Part shown: piece by piece, positions 51,410 through 59,685 of the stretch | How the letters are laid out: each line of letters opens with the position of its first letter | Numbering within the stretch: the stretch's first letter is position 1 | Source: Actinomycetota bacterium | GTDB taxonomy: Bacteria > Actinomycetota > Acidimicrobiia > Acidimicrobiales > Ilumatobacteraceae | Direction of reading: 5' to 3' | DNA: 64,000 nt | Assembly (NCBI GenBank): GCA_030645495.1 | Contig: JAUSLV010000006.1 | Location: 62,001-126,000, forward strand | The notes under the pieces: model-generated | Databases searched by the model: none | What the model was told of the DNA's origin: nothing | Seen by the model: the letters and a program-made list of their open reading frames with translations, nothing else | Position numbers and translations under genes: made by a program

Positions 51410-51741
51410 GCATGATCGTCCACCTGAACGCGTTCAGCGGCACCGAGCCCGACGCACTCGCCGAGATCAGCGCGATGGGTTGGTACCCGTTCGCCAGCGA
51501 TGTCGCGCCCGAGCACAACGAGCCGCACTTCCACCCGTTCGACTCGATCGTGTTCATCGTCGACGGCGAACTGCGGTTCCACGACGTGGCCACCGGCGAG
51601 CTGCGCATCTGCCCGCCCGGCACGCGCATCGACGACATCGGCGAGAACCTGCACCGTGAAGACCACGACGGTTACCGGGCGATCGTCGGCTTTGCCGAGG
51701 ATCCGGCCGTACTCTTCGCGGGAGCACCGAAGAAGGAGTGA
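51406..51741 (+). CDS. Small cupin-domain protein
   Basis: A 111-residue single-domain cupin from ATG at 51406, overlapping the molybdoenzyme stop (ATGA). Metal ligands are suggested by EPHFHPFDSIVFIVDGE and, in the second motif, ENLHREDHDG. Such cupins can be isomerases, dioxygenases or ligand sensors. Its strict coupling to the molybdopterin oxidoreductase suggests that it acts on the same substrate. Confidence 0.82.
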   Translation: MSMIVHLNAFSGTEPDALAEISAMGWYPFASDVAPEHNEPHFHPFDSIVFIVDGELRFHDVATGELRICPPGTRIDDIGENLHREDHDGYRAIVGFAEDPAVLFAGAPKKE

Positions 51742-51745
51742 CCGA

Positions 51746-52468
51746 GTGATCGAACGAGTCGTCGACGTCACCACCCCCGATGGGGTGATGCCAACGTTCC
51801 TGTTCCACCCCCAGCACGATGGCCCACACGCGGTGGTGCTGTACCTGATGGATGCGCCAAGCATCCGCCCCGCGCTGAAGGACATGGCCTCGCGCCTGGC
51901 CAGCGCGGGTTACTACGTGATGTTGCCGTTCCTGTACTACCGCGGCAGCGAGTACCGCGAGTTCGGGATGAGCGACGAGGACATGCACGCGCGGAAGGAA
52001 CTGATGGGCACGATCACGCCCACGAACATCGTCCCCGACGCCGAGGCGCTGCTGGCCTTCGCCGACGGCGACCCGGCTGCCCGAGGCGGCAAGGTGGGCG
52101 CAGTCGGGTTCTGCATGAGCGGCGGGCTGGCGGTGTCATTGGCCAAGGCGCTCCCCCAGCGGGTGGCTGCCGCGGCGTCGATCCACGGGGCGTGGCTGGT
52201 GCGCGACGCCGCCGACTCACCGCACCTGGGCCTCGACGCCATCCGCGGCGAGTTGTACTTCGGGTGGTGCGACAACGACGTCACCGCACCACCCGAGCAC
52301 GTGCCGATCATGCGCGAGGCGCTCGAGCGCGCCGGCGTGCGGCACACGATCGACTGGTTCACGGATGCGGTGCACGGCTATGCGCCGCCAGGCACCGAGC
52401 GCTACAACCGCCACGCCTCAGAGCTGCACTGGGAGCGCGTGCACTCGCTGTTGCGCCGCAACCTGTAG
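51746..52468 (+). CDS. Dienelactone hydrolase family protein
   Basis: A 240-residue alpha/beta hydrolase from GTG at 51746. The nucleophile is the Cys in AVGFCMSGG, with the acid in FGWCDNDV and the His in DAVHGYAPPG, the Cys-Asp-His triad of dienelactone hydrolases. It is the last gene of the SnoaL-molybdoenzyme-cupin unit and follows the cupin stop by 4 nt. It is likely to open a lactone or ester made by the upstream enzymes. It is convergent with a crotonase gene 8 nt away. Confidence 0.88.
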   Translation: MIERVVDVTTPDGVMPTFLFHPQHDGPHAVVLYLMDAPSIRPALKDMASRLASAGYYVMLPFLYYRGSEYREFGMSDEDMHARKELMGTITPTNIVPDAEALLAFADGDPAARGGKVGAVGFCMSGGLAVSLAKALPQRVAAAASIHGAWLVRDAADSPHLGLDAIRGELYFGWCDNDVTAPPEHVPIMREALERAGVRHTIDWFTDAVHGYAPPGTERYNRHASELHWERVHSLLRRNL

Positions 52469-52476
52469 AGCGAGGA

Positions 52477-53220
52477 TCAGCGGCCCTTCCACTCCGGGGC
52501 GCGCTTCTGGGCGAAGGCGGTGGCGCCTTCGCGGGCGTCCTCACTACCGAACACGGGGGCCACGGTCTTGGCGACGTGATCCAGCGGATCCTCGCCGATC
52601 TCGTCCCACATCAGGCGCTTCGTGGCCTGCACGGCCAGCGGGCCGTTGGCGGCGATCAGCGAGGCGAGCGCGAGCGCCGTGCTCATCACATCGGCGGCCG
52701 GAACCACGCGGTTCACGAGGCCCAGCTCCAGCGCACGAGCAGCCGTGATGGGTTCGCCGGTGAGGCCCAGCTCGAGCGCGACCTGCAGCGGGATGCGGCG
52801 CGCCAAGCGGGTGCCGCCGCCGGCGGCCACGAGGCCACGCTTCACCTCGGGGATGCCGAACTTGGCGTGATCGGCGGCGACGACGAGGTCGGCCTTCATC
52901 ATCACTTCGAACCCGCCGGCCAGCGCCATGCCGTTGACCGCCGCGATCACCGGCTTCACGCAGGTGGTGAGCTTGTGCAGCCCCTCGCCCACCAGCGCCA
53001 TGTTCTCTCCGGCGGCGAACGCCTTGAGGTCCATGCCCGCGCAGAAGATCTTCTCGCCCGCGCCGGTGACGATCAGTGTGCGGATATCGGGGTTGCTGTT
53101 GGCCTCGTCCATCGCGGCCACGATGCCGGCACCCACCTCGGGGTTGAGCGAGTTGCCCGCCTCGGGGCGGTTGAGAGTGAGGATCATCACGCCATCGCGG
53201 ATCTCGGTCAGGACACTCAT
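52477..53220 (-). CDS. Enoyl-CoA hydratase (crotonase family)
   Basis: A 247-residue crotonase with a standard sequence: GEKIFCAGMDLKAF and NGMALAGGFEVMMKADLVVAAD for the oxyanion hole, FGIPEVKRGLVAAGGGT with the catalytic Glu region. The end AFAQKRAPEWKGR is typical of hydratases. GGAGTAAT precedes its ATG. A 3 x 15-bp repeat lies between it and the upstream fused dehydrogenase gene. Confidence 0.92.
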   Translation of the reverse strand: MSVLTEIRDGVMILTLNRPEAGNSLNPEVGAGIVAAMDEANSNPDIRTLIVTGAGEKIFCAGMDLKAFAAGENMALVGEGLHKLTTCVKPVIAAVNGMALAGGFEVMMKADLVVAADHAKFGIPEVKRGLVAAGGGTRLARRIPLQVALELGLTGEPITAARALELGLVNRVVPAADVMSTALALASLIAANGPLAVQATKRLMWDEIGEDPLDHVAKTVAPVFGSEDAREGATAFAQKRAPEWKGR

Positions 53221-53233
53221 GGGATTACTCCGT

Positions 53234-53278
53234 GCTGTGAAGGTTTGGGCTGTGAGGGGGTGGGCTGTGAAGGGGTGG
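53234..53278. repeat. 3 x 15-bp tandem repeat between two catabolic genes
   Basis: Three head-to-tail units of GCTGTGAAGGGGTGG (units 1 and 2 with two and one changes) start 14 nt upstream of the crotonase ATG and end 20 nt after the dehydrogenase stop. Position and unit length suggest a protein-binding array or a slippage product. Confidence 0.9.
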
Positions 53279-53298
53279 CTGGGCGACTGAAGTGGAAG

Positions 53299-55467
53299 CT
53301 ACTTGGCGAGGGGGTCGCGGGGCAGACCCAGCAGCCGCTCGGCGATCAGGTTGCGCACGATCTCGGAGGTACCACCGGCGATCGTGAGGCACCGGCTGAA
53401 CAAGTAGTGGTGCTGGATCTTGGCCGCACCGACCACCTCGGGGTCGGCAGTGATCCCGGCGAAGGGAGCGAGGCGCATACCGAGCGCAGCCGTCTTCTGC
53501 GCGTGCTCGGCCGACAGCAACTTGGTGATGTTTCCCTCGGCACCAGGGGGACCACCGATCACGGAGCGCGACACGTGGCGCAAGTTCAGCGCGGCCATCG
53601 CGTGTTCCTCCGCTGCGCACTGGCCCACCTCGATGTGCGTGGCCGTGTCACTCTCCAGCGCGCCGACGAGCAGCGGCACCAGATCGTGGACACTGACGTT
53701 GTCGAGCCGGCCCTTGTTGCCACCGATCGACACGCGCTCGTTGCCGAGCGTGGCGCGGGCCACGGCCCAGCCCTGGTTCACCTCACCCACGACGTCGTCG
53801 TCGGGCACGAACACGTCGTCGAAGAACACCTCGTTGAACAGGTTCTCGCCGGTCAGCTCGGTGAGCGGGCGCACGTCCACGCCCTTGGCCTTCATGTCGA
53901 TCACGAACGCCGACACGCCACCGTGCTTGCCCATCGAGCTGTCGGTGCGCACCGTCGCCAAGCCATGCGTGCTGTTGTGGGCGCCGCTGGTCCACACCTT
54001 CTGCCCGTTCACCAACCAACCACCGTCGACCCGCGTCGCCTTGGTGGCGATGGCGGCGGCATCCGATCCGGCGTTGGGCTCGCTGAACAGCTGGCACCAG
54101 TAGTGCTCGCCGCGAAGCGCCGGCCCGATCCAGCGCTCATGCTGTTCGGCGGTGCCGCACTGCACGATCGTGAGCAGCACCCACGAGCCGATGCCCAGCT
54201 CCAGCTGCACCAGGTCGCCGAGCTCCTCGTCGATCACGAGTTGCTCGACCACGCTGGCACCGCGGCCGAACGGCTTGGGCCAGTGCGGCAGCAGGTAACC
54301 CGACTCGATCCCTGCGGCCTGGCGATCAGCTTCGGGCAGCGCGAAGTAGGTGTCATGGAACGCCTTGGCATCGGCGCGGTACTGCTCGGCCTCGGGCGGC
54401 AGATCGAGCCCCAGGTTCGGATGCACGCCGGCACGCAGCAGGGCGGTGACATCGAGCGGCGCCTGGCGGTCGCCGCAGAACAGGGCGGCGAGCACAGGTG
54501 CACGGCGCAGATGCAGGTGGGCGTCGTGCTCCCAGGTGTAGCCGATGCCGCCCAGGATCTGGATGTTCTTCTCCGCGCAGCGACGGTACGCGGGCAGCGC
54601 CTGAGTGGCGGCGAACGCCGCAGTGAGCACGGCCTGCTCGCCGGTGGCTCCGGCGCGGGCAGCGTCCCACGCGTTGGCGGCGCCCAGCTCGGCATCCACG
54701 AGCATGTTGGCGAGGTGATGCTTCACAGCCTGGAACGAGCCGATCGTGCGCCCGAACTGCTCGCGCACCTTGGCGTAGTCGGTGGCCATCGCCACGCACG
54801 CGGCAGCACCACCGGCGGCCTCGGCAGCGGCCAGCAACCTGCCGATCGAGGTGGCCACGACGGCACCGCCGGCGATCACGTCGCTGTCCGCCACCACCAC
54901 GCCCTCCACATCGATGCGGACGACGCGGCGCGTGGGGTCGAGCTGCTCGGTGGGAATGCGCCGTACCGCCGCGGCGTCGACGATCACGATGTCGTCGCCG
55001 ACGGGCAGCAGCAACAGCTGGGCCAGTTCCCCCGACAGCACCAGGCCGGCATCACCGGACAGGCGGCCGTCGGCACTGCGGCGCAGCGTGCCGGGCGCCG
55101 CGACAGCACCGATCACCGAGCCATCGGCCAATCCGCGCAGATGCAGGTCGCGCTGCGCAGTCGTGCCCGCAACATCGATCACCGCGGACGCGTGCACGGT
55201 GGCCAGGAACGGCCCGGGAGCGACGACGCGACCCAGTTCTTCCACCACGACGATCAGCTCGGGTAAGCCGTACCCCGAACCGCCGACCGCCTCGGGCAGG
55301 TGCAGGCCAGGCCAGCCCAACGCGCACAACTCGGGCCAGAACGCGGGCAGCGCGTCGGCATCGGCGCGCAGCAACTCGCGAGCGGCCAGCGTGGCCTCGC
55401 GGTCGGCGAGGAACGACTGCGCCACTTCGGCGAGCGCGCGATGGTCTTCGGTCAGGGCAATGGACAT
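53299..55467 (-). CDS. Fused double acyl-CoA dehydrogenase (FadE34-like)
   Basis: A 722-residue fusion of two ACAD units. The first half (1-340) is a shortened subunit with VREQFGRTIGSFQAVKHHLANM and QILGGIGYTWEHDAHLHLRR. The second (about 370-722) is a full one with QLFSEPNAGSDAAAIATKA, NGQKVWTSGAH, and the end IAGGTSEIVRNLIAERLLGLPR. The order is subunit 2 then subunit 1, the reverse of the two-gene pair at 39599-41774. M. tuberculosis FadE34, a fusion of the same kind, acts on steroid side chains. It follows a crotonase gene by 43 nt. Confidence 0.92.
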   Translation of the reverse strand: MSIALTEDHRALAEVAQSFLADREATLAARELLRADADALPAFWPELCALGWPGLHLPEAVGGSGYGLPELIVVVEELGRVVAPGPFLATVHASAVIDVAGTTAQRDLHLRGLADGSVIGAVAAPGTLRRSADGRLSGDAGLVLSGELAQLLLLPVGDDIVIVDAAAVRRIPTEQLDPTRRVVRIDVEGVVVADSDVIAGGAVVATSIGRLLAAAEAAGGAAACVAMATDYAKVREQFGRTIGSFQAVKHHLANMLVDAELGAANAWDAARAGATGEQAVLTAAFAATQALPAYRRCAEKNIQILGGIGYTWEHDAHLHLRRAPVLAALFCGDRQAPLDVTALLRAGVHPNLGLDLPPEAEQYRADAKAFHDTYFALPEADRQAAGIESGYLLPHWPKPFGRGASVVEQLVIDEELGDLVQLELGIGSWVLLTIVQCGTAEQHERWIGPALRGEHYWCQLFSEPNAGSDAAAIATKATRVDGGWLVNGQKVWTSGAHNSTHGLATVRTDSSMGKHGGVSAFVIDMKAKGVDVRPLTELTGENLFNEVFFDDVFVPDDDVVGEVNQGWAVARATLGNERVSIGGNKGRLDNVSVHDLVPLLVGALESDTATHIEVGQCAAEEHAMAALNLRHVSRSVIGGPPGAEGNITKLLSAEHAQKTAALGMRLAPFAGITADPEVVGAAKIQHHYLFSRCLTIAGGTSEIVRNLIAERLLGLPRDPLAK

Positions 55468-55510
55468 GGCGGAACCTTGGTGGGAGAGAGGCGGATGGGG
55501 CAGAACGGAG

Positions 55511-56311
55511 TCAGTCGCCGATGAAGTTCGGCGGCCGGTTCTCCACGAACGACATCACGCCTTCGACGCGGTCCTTCGTGGTGGAGATCAGGGCGGTGGC
55601 ATTGCGCTCGTCCTCGAACGCCGTGGCCATGTCGGTGGACAGCGCACGTCGGTACAAGCGCTTCGTGAGGCCCAAGGCTCGCGTGGGCCCTGCCGCCAGC
55701 CGCGTGGCCAGCTCCATCGCGGTGGGCAGCACCTCGTCGGCGCCGACGCAGCGGTTGATCAAGCCCCACTTGTCGAGGTCGGTGCTGGTGAGCGTGTCGC
55801 TGAGCAGCGCAATCTCGCTGAGGCGGTGGAACGGGATGATCTTGGACAGGAAGTACGGGTCGCCCGCGTGCGGCACCATGCCGCGGCGGCTGAACACGTG
55901 GGTCCAGCGCGCATCGGCGTTGGCCACCACCAGGTCGGCCAGCAGCGCGAGCATCCAGCCGGCGCCGGCCACATTGCCGTTCACCGCACTGATCACGGGC
56001 TTCTCCACCTCCCACAGCGCCTTGAACCAGCTGCGGTAGTCCTCCGTCGCGTAGCGGTAGTCGAGCGAGCTCATCTTCGGCGCGCTCGGCGGCACGTCGG
56101 CGCCGGTGCAGTAGTTCTTCTGCGTGCCGGTGAGCACGATCGAGCGCACGGTCGCGTCGACGTTGGCGTCGGTGAGGAACTGCGTGTAGGCGCGGGCGGT
56201 GTCGATGTCGACCGCATTGCGCCGTTCGGGGCGAGCCAGGCGCAGCACCACCACACCACCGTCGTGGCGCTCGATCTCCAGCCCTGCGCGGGTTTCGGTT
56301 TGATGTCCCAT
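55511..56311 (-). CDS. Enoyl-CoA hydratase/isomerase family protein
   Basis: A 266-residue crotonase from ATG at 56311 with GAAGGGGAAG upstream. It has RLARPERRNAVDIDTA, the oxyanion segments GTQKNYCTGADVPP and NGNVAGAGWMLALLADLVVANAD, and FSRRGMVPHAGDPYFLSK. The first segment has Tyr-Cys-Thr-Gly instead of the usual Phe-Cys-Ala-Gly. It is first in a unit crotonase, fused dehydrogenase, crotonase. Its promoter faces the SDR at 56433 across operator site 4. Confidence 0.88.
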   Translation of the reverse strand: MGHQTETRAGLEIERHDGGVVVLRLARPERRNAVDIDTARAYTQFLTDANVDATVRSIVLTGTQKNYCTGADVPPSAPKMSSLDYRYATEDYRSWFKALWEVEKPVISAVNGNVAGAGWMLALLADLVVANADARWTHVFSRRGMVPHAGDPYFLSKIIPFHRLSEIALLSDTLTSTDLDKWGLINRCVGADEVLPTAMELATRLAAGPTRALGLTKRLYRRALSTDMATAFEDERNATALISTTKDRVEGVMSFVENRPPNFIGD

Positions 56312-56341
56312 GGTGCTTCCCCTTCGCATCCGGCAGCGTTC

Positions 56342-56355
56342 TGACGCTAGTGTCA
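56342..56355 (+). promoter_or_regulatory. Operator candidate TGACG-N3-GTGTCA, site 4
   Basis: TGACGCTAGTGTCA in the divergent gap between the crotonase unit (56311) and the SDR (56433). On the minus strand TAGCGT overlaps it as a -10 candidate. Confidence 0.72.
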
Positions 56356-56432
56356 ACCCGGCTTCCGATTCAACACGGAGGCCCCTGTCCTGCGGTGCAC
56401 AGCAGCGCCCCACGATGAAAGCGAGCACGACA

Positions 56433-57353
56433 ATGCCCGGACTCCTCGACGGAAAGATCGCCATCGTCACCGGTGCCGGCCACGGCATCGGCCGCGGCCA
56501 TGCAGTCGAACTGGCCAAGCACGGTGCCACCGTCATCGTCAACGACCTCGGCTCGAACGTGTCGGGCGAGGGCTCGGGCCGCGACGCCGACGTGGTGGTC
56601 GACCTGATCAAGGCCCGTGGCGGCAAGGCCTCGGCCAACTACGGCAATGTCGCCGACGAAGAGCAGGCCAACGCGATGGTGCAGCAGGCGATCGACGAAT
56701 ACGGTCGCCTCGACATCTTGGTGAACAACGCGGGCATCGTGCGCGACAAGGCGATCTGGAACATGAGCGTGGCCGACTTCGACCTGGTGATGAACGTGCA
56801 CGTGCGCGGCACCTGGCTACTCAGCCGCGCCGCTTCGCAGCACTGGCGCGAGGCCGCCAAGGCGAATGGCGGCAGCACCTACGGCCGCATCATCAACACC
56901 ACCTCGGGCGCCGGCCTGCACGGCAACTTCGGCCAGACCAACTACGCCACGGCCAAGGGTGCGATCGTGGCCCTCACGCTCACGCTCAACGTCGAGCTCA
57001 ACAAGCTCGGTGTCACCGCCAACTGCATCGGCCCCGGCGGCATCACCCGCTTGTCGGCCGGCTCGATGGGCGTCACCGCTCGCGAGCCCGACGAGATCCC
57101 CGACGACGAGTTCGACCGCTTCGACCCGTCGCTGTGCAGCCCGGTGGTGGCCTGGCTGGCCAGTCCGCAGGCCGGCCACGTCAGCGGTCAGGTCATTCGG
57201 GCGATGGGCGAGAAGATCTTCTGGATGAACGGCTGGACCGAGGAGGTCATCCTCAACAACGGTGGGAAGCGTTGGGACGCAGAGAAGCTGGGCGACCTGT
57301 TCGCCACCGACGTGTTCCGCACCAAGGCCCCCGGCCTGCGCATGGGCGGCTGA
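56433..57353 (+). CDS. Short-chain dehydrogenase, MFE-2 / 17beta-HSD4-like (paralogue)
   Basis: A 306-residue SDR of the same type as the one at 41852, with VTGAGHGIGRGHAVELA, NDLGSNVSGEGSGRD, VNNAG, and the triad in NTTSGAGLHGNFGQTNYATAK. The tail (IFWMNGWTEEVILNNGG) is that of 3-hydroxyacyl-CoA-type SDRs. ATG at 56433 gives the family start MPGLLDGK; an in-frame ATG at 56415 would add six residues. Both MFE-2-like genes are near a TGACG-N3-GTGTCA site, hinting at shared control. Confidence 0.88.
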   Translation: MPGLLDGKIAIVTGAGHGIGRGHAVELAKHGATVIVNDLGSNVSGEGSGRDADVVVDLIKARGGKASANYGNVADEEQANAMVQQAIDEYGRLDILVNNAGIVRDKAIWNMSVADFDLVMNVHVRGTWLLSRAASQHWREAAKANGGSTYGRIINTTSGAGLHGNFGQTNYATAKGAIVALTLTLNVELNKLGVTANCIGPGGITRLSAGSMGVTAREPDEIPDDEFDRFDPSLCSPVVAWLASPQAGHVSGQVIRAMGEKIFWMNGWTEEVILNNGGKRWDAEKLGDLFATDVFRTKAPGLRMGG

Positions 57354-57411
57354 GCGCAGCGAAGCGCCCAACCAAGCACAGGCGGCTGAGCGCACCTGCG
57401 CTGAACAGTTG

Positions 57412-57417
57412 TATAGT
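57412..57417 (+). promoter_or_regulatory. -10 box of the TetR-led operon
   Basis: TATAGT, the best -10 match in the region, ends 8 nt before the ATG at 57426. The five-gene operon should therefore start with a leaderless mRNA. Confidence 0.55.
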
Positions 57418-57425
57418 GGCCCCTC

Positions 57426-58052
57426 ATGGGGACCAGCGAGACCGACAACGGGGCCACGCGACTACGTGATGCGGCACTCGTGCTGTTCGGCGAGAACGGG
57501 TTCGAGGGAACGAGTGTGCGCGCGATCGCCGAGCGGGCGGGCGTCACCGCCGGTCTCGTGCTGCATCACTACGGCTCGAAGCAAGGCCTCCGCGAGGCCG
57601 TGGATCAGTACGTGCTCGATTCGGTGCGCGCCGCGTGGACCGACCTCACCGACATTGCCGCCGATGCCGACCACCTGGCACTGCGGCAGCGTGGTTTCCA
57701 GATCCTGTTCCAGCAACACCCGTACATGGGTCGCTACTTGCGCCGCGCGCTGCTCGAGTCGTCCGATGCTGCAGTCGCGTTCTTCGACGGCCTGATGGAT
57801 CTGTCACGCAGCTTGTTCGACTCGCTGCGGGCGGCCGGATTGGCGCAACCCACCGACGACCCCGACGCACAGGTGCTGTTGTCGATGGTGCTCGGCTTGA
57901 TGCCGGTGCTGCTGCCCCGCCACCTCGAACGCAACCTCGGCATCTCGCTGCGATCGAACGAAGGGCTGCAGCGTTGGACGGCCGCCGAGTACGAGTTCCT
58001 CACCCACGGCTCGCTGCGTGCCACGCCGGCACCCGCGAAGAGGGCACGATGA
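57426..58052 (+). CDS. TetR-family regulator of the epoxide hydrolase operon
   Basis: A 208-residue regulator. The HTH is at about residues 10-58 (LRDAALVLFGENGFEGTSVRAIAERAG, then AGLVLHHYGSKQGLREAV). The effector domain is helical with ILFQQHPYMGRYLRRALLESS. Its stop overlaps the epoxide hydrolase start (ATGA), so the regulator is encoded in the operon it probably controls. No clear palindrome is visible between the -10 and the start. Confidence 0.87.
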   Translation: MGTSETDNGATRLRDAALVLFGENGFEGTSVRAIAERAGVTAGLVLHHYGSKQGLREAVDQYVLDSVRAAWTDLTDIAADADHLALRQRGFQILFQQHPYMGRYLRRALLESSDAAVAFFDGLMDLSRSLFDSLRAAGLAQPTDDPDAQVLLSMVLGLMPVLLPRHLERNLGISLRSNEGLQRWTAAEYEFLTHGSLRATPAPAKRAR

Positions 58053-59209
58053 CGCGCACCGCGCCGTTCGAGTCGAAGGTCGCTGACGAGGCGATCGCCG
58101 ACCTGCGCACACGACTCGGGGCGACGCGCTGGCCCGACGAACTGCCCGGCGTCGGGTGGGACTACGGCGTGCCGAGTCGCGTGCTGCGCGACCTGTGCGA
58201 CGCGTGGGCGCAGCACGACATCGACGCGTTCGTCGACCGCTGCAACCGCTGGGCGCAGGTGCGCGGGCGCTACTCGGTCGACAACGGTCCCGGCGTGCAG
58301 ATCCATGCGATCCACGCCCGCTCTCCTCATCCGCAGGCCCGCCCACTCGTGCTCGTGCACGGATGGCCAGGCTCGGTCGTGGAGTTCTTCGACGTGATCG
58401 AACCGTTGCTGAACCCGCCCGACCCGAACGACGCATTCCATGTGATCGTGCCGTCGCTGCCCGGGTACGGGCTGTCGGGGGTCACCACCCGGCGGGGCGT
58501 CGATGCCGCGACGATCGCAACCGTGGTCGACGCGCTGGTGGCCGACCTCGGCTACGAGCACTACCTCGTGTTCGGTGGCGACTGGGGGTCGGTGGCGGGA
58601 ATGGCGTTGGGTGCGTTGTTCCCCCAGCGGGTGCGCGCCCTGCACCTGACGATGATCAACGTGCCCGCGCCACCGAAGGACGAACGCGAGGCGTTGCTCA
58701 CCGACAGCGACCGCCAGCTGCGCACCCAGGCACAACAGTTCGGCCGCACCGAGACGGGCTACCAAGCCATCCAGAGCACCCGTCCGCAGACCTTGGCCTA
58801 CGGGCTCACCGACTCGCCTGCCGGGCTGGCTGCCTGGATCGCCGAGAAGTTCCACGCCTGGACCGACCGGCGCGGCGCGTTGGCCGACGCGCCATTCGGC
58901 GCGGTGCCGCTCGAACGGCTGCTCGACAACCTCTCGATGTACTGGTTCACCGGCACGATCAACTCGTCGATGCGGTTGTACTACGAGGTCTTGGGTGGCG
59001 CCCGTCTCGCACAACCGCTCGTGGCGACGGTGCCGGTCGGGCACACGCGCTACCCCGCCGAGATCTACACGACGCCTCGCGGCTGGGCCGAACGCGCGCT
59101 GCACCTCGAGTACTGGCACGAACCCGAGCGCGGCGGCCACTTCCCCTCGTTGGAAGTGCCCGACCTGTTCGTGCACGACCTGCGCAACCGCTACCGCGCC
59201 TACCGCTGA
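58049..59209 (+). CDS. Epoxide hydrolase (EHN-type alpha/beta hydrolase)
   Basis: A 386-residue epoxide hydrolase opening an epoxide to a diol. The N-terminal EHN domain has LRTRLGATRWPDE and the long helical WAQVRGRY part. The hydrolase core has LVHGWPGSVVEFF (oxyanion HGWP), the nucleophilic Asp in VFGGDWGSVAG, a lid with MRLYYEVLGG, and the catalytic His in RGGHFPSLE. The microsomal-type layout fits bulky hydrophobic epoxides. It is second in the operon and overlaps the TetR gene by 4 nt. Confidence 0.93.
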   Translation: MTRTAPFESKVADEAIADLRTRLGATRWPDELPGVGWDYGVPSRVLRDLCDAWAQHDIDAFVDRCNRWAQVRGRYSVDNGPGVQIHAIHARSPHPQARPLVLVHGWPGSVVEFFDVIEPLLNPPDPNDAFHVIVPSLPGYGLSGVTTRRGVDAATIATVVDALVADLGYEHYLVFGGDWGSVAGMALGALFPQRVRALHLTMINVPAPPKDEREALLTDSDRQLRTQAQQFGRTETGYQAIQSTRPQTLAYGLTDSPAGLAAWIAEKFHAWTDRRGALADAPFGAVPLERLLDNLSMYWFTGTINSSMRLYYEVLGGARLAQPLVATVPVGHTRYPAEIYTTPRGWAERALHLEYWHEPERGGHFPSLEVPDLFVHDLRNRYRAYR

Positions 59210-59220
59210 AAGACCACCTC

Positions 59221-59685
59221 ATGCACTTCGCCATCGATGACCCCGACTTCTGGTACCAGTACCCGAAGGAGGCCGACTACCTGCGACCGATCGTCGAGCA
59301 AGGCCGCGCGAACGGCGTGCCCACCTCGATCTTCGTGATGGGCGACCCGTTCGACGAGAACACGCCGTGCTTCGTGCTGTTCAAGATGCCCGAGGGCGGG
59401 CGGCTTCCGCGCCACGGCCATGACTGCCAGCGCTTCGAGATCCTGCTGCGCGGCAACATGACCTCCGGTGGCCACCCGGTGGCGCCCGGCGACGTGATGA
59501 CCGCCGAGCCCGGCGAGTACTACGGCCCACAAGAGGCCGGGCCGGGTGGCTACATCGTGTGCGAGTACTTCAGCCGCTTGAAGGGCTCGTACGAGATCAT
59601 CTGGGAGACGAAACGCGGCCCGTTCGTGGAGAACGTGCTGGCCGGCTGGGCCACCAAGATCGAGCGCGCCGGAGGCCCCGCGTGA
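59221..59685 (+). CDS. Cupin-domain protein
   Basis: A 154-residue protein with one cupin domain. The first motif is RLPRHGHDCQRFEILLRGNM (His-x-His); the second is weaker, GDVMTAEPGEYYGPQEAG. The N-terminus (FAIDDPDFWYQYPKEADYLRP) and the C-terminus (YEIIWETKRGPFVENVLAGW) are family-specific extensions. It lies 11 nt after the epoxide hydrolase and overlaps the next SDR start (GTGA). Role unknown; a metal-dependent isomerase or ligand-binding protein is plausible. Confidence 0.8.
   Translation: MHFAIDDPDFWYQYPKEADYLRPIVEQGRANGVPTSIFVMGDPFDENTPCFVLFKMPEGGRLPRHGHDCQRFEILLRGNMTSGGHPVAPGDVMTAEPGEYYGPQEAGPGGYIVCEYFSRLKGSYEIIWETKRGPFVENVLAGWATKIERAGGPA

Noticed and set aside
53221-53298. The 15-bp repeats as a CRISPR-like array
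   Set aside because: Units are directly adjacent with no spacers and only three copies.
52192-55266. A 1024-codon plus-strand open frame
   Set aside because: It is opposite the crotonase and the fused acyl-CoA dehydrogenase and shows only low-complexity antisense sequence.
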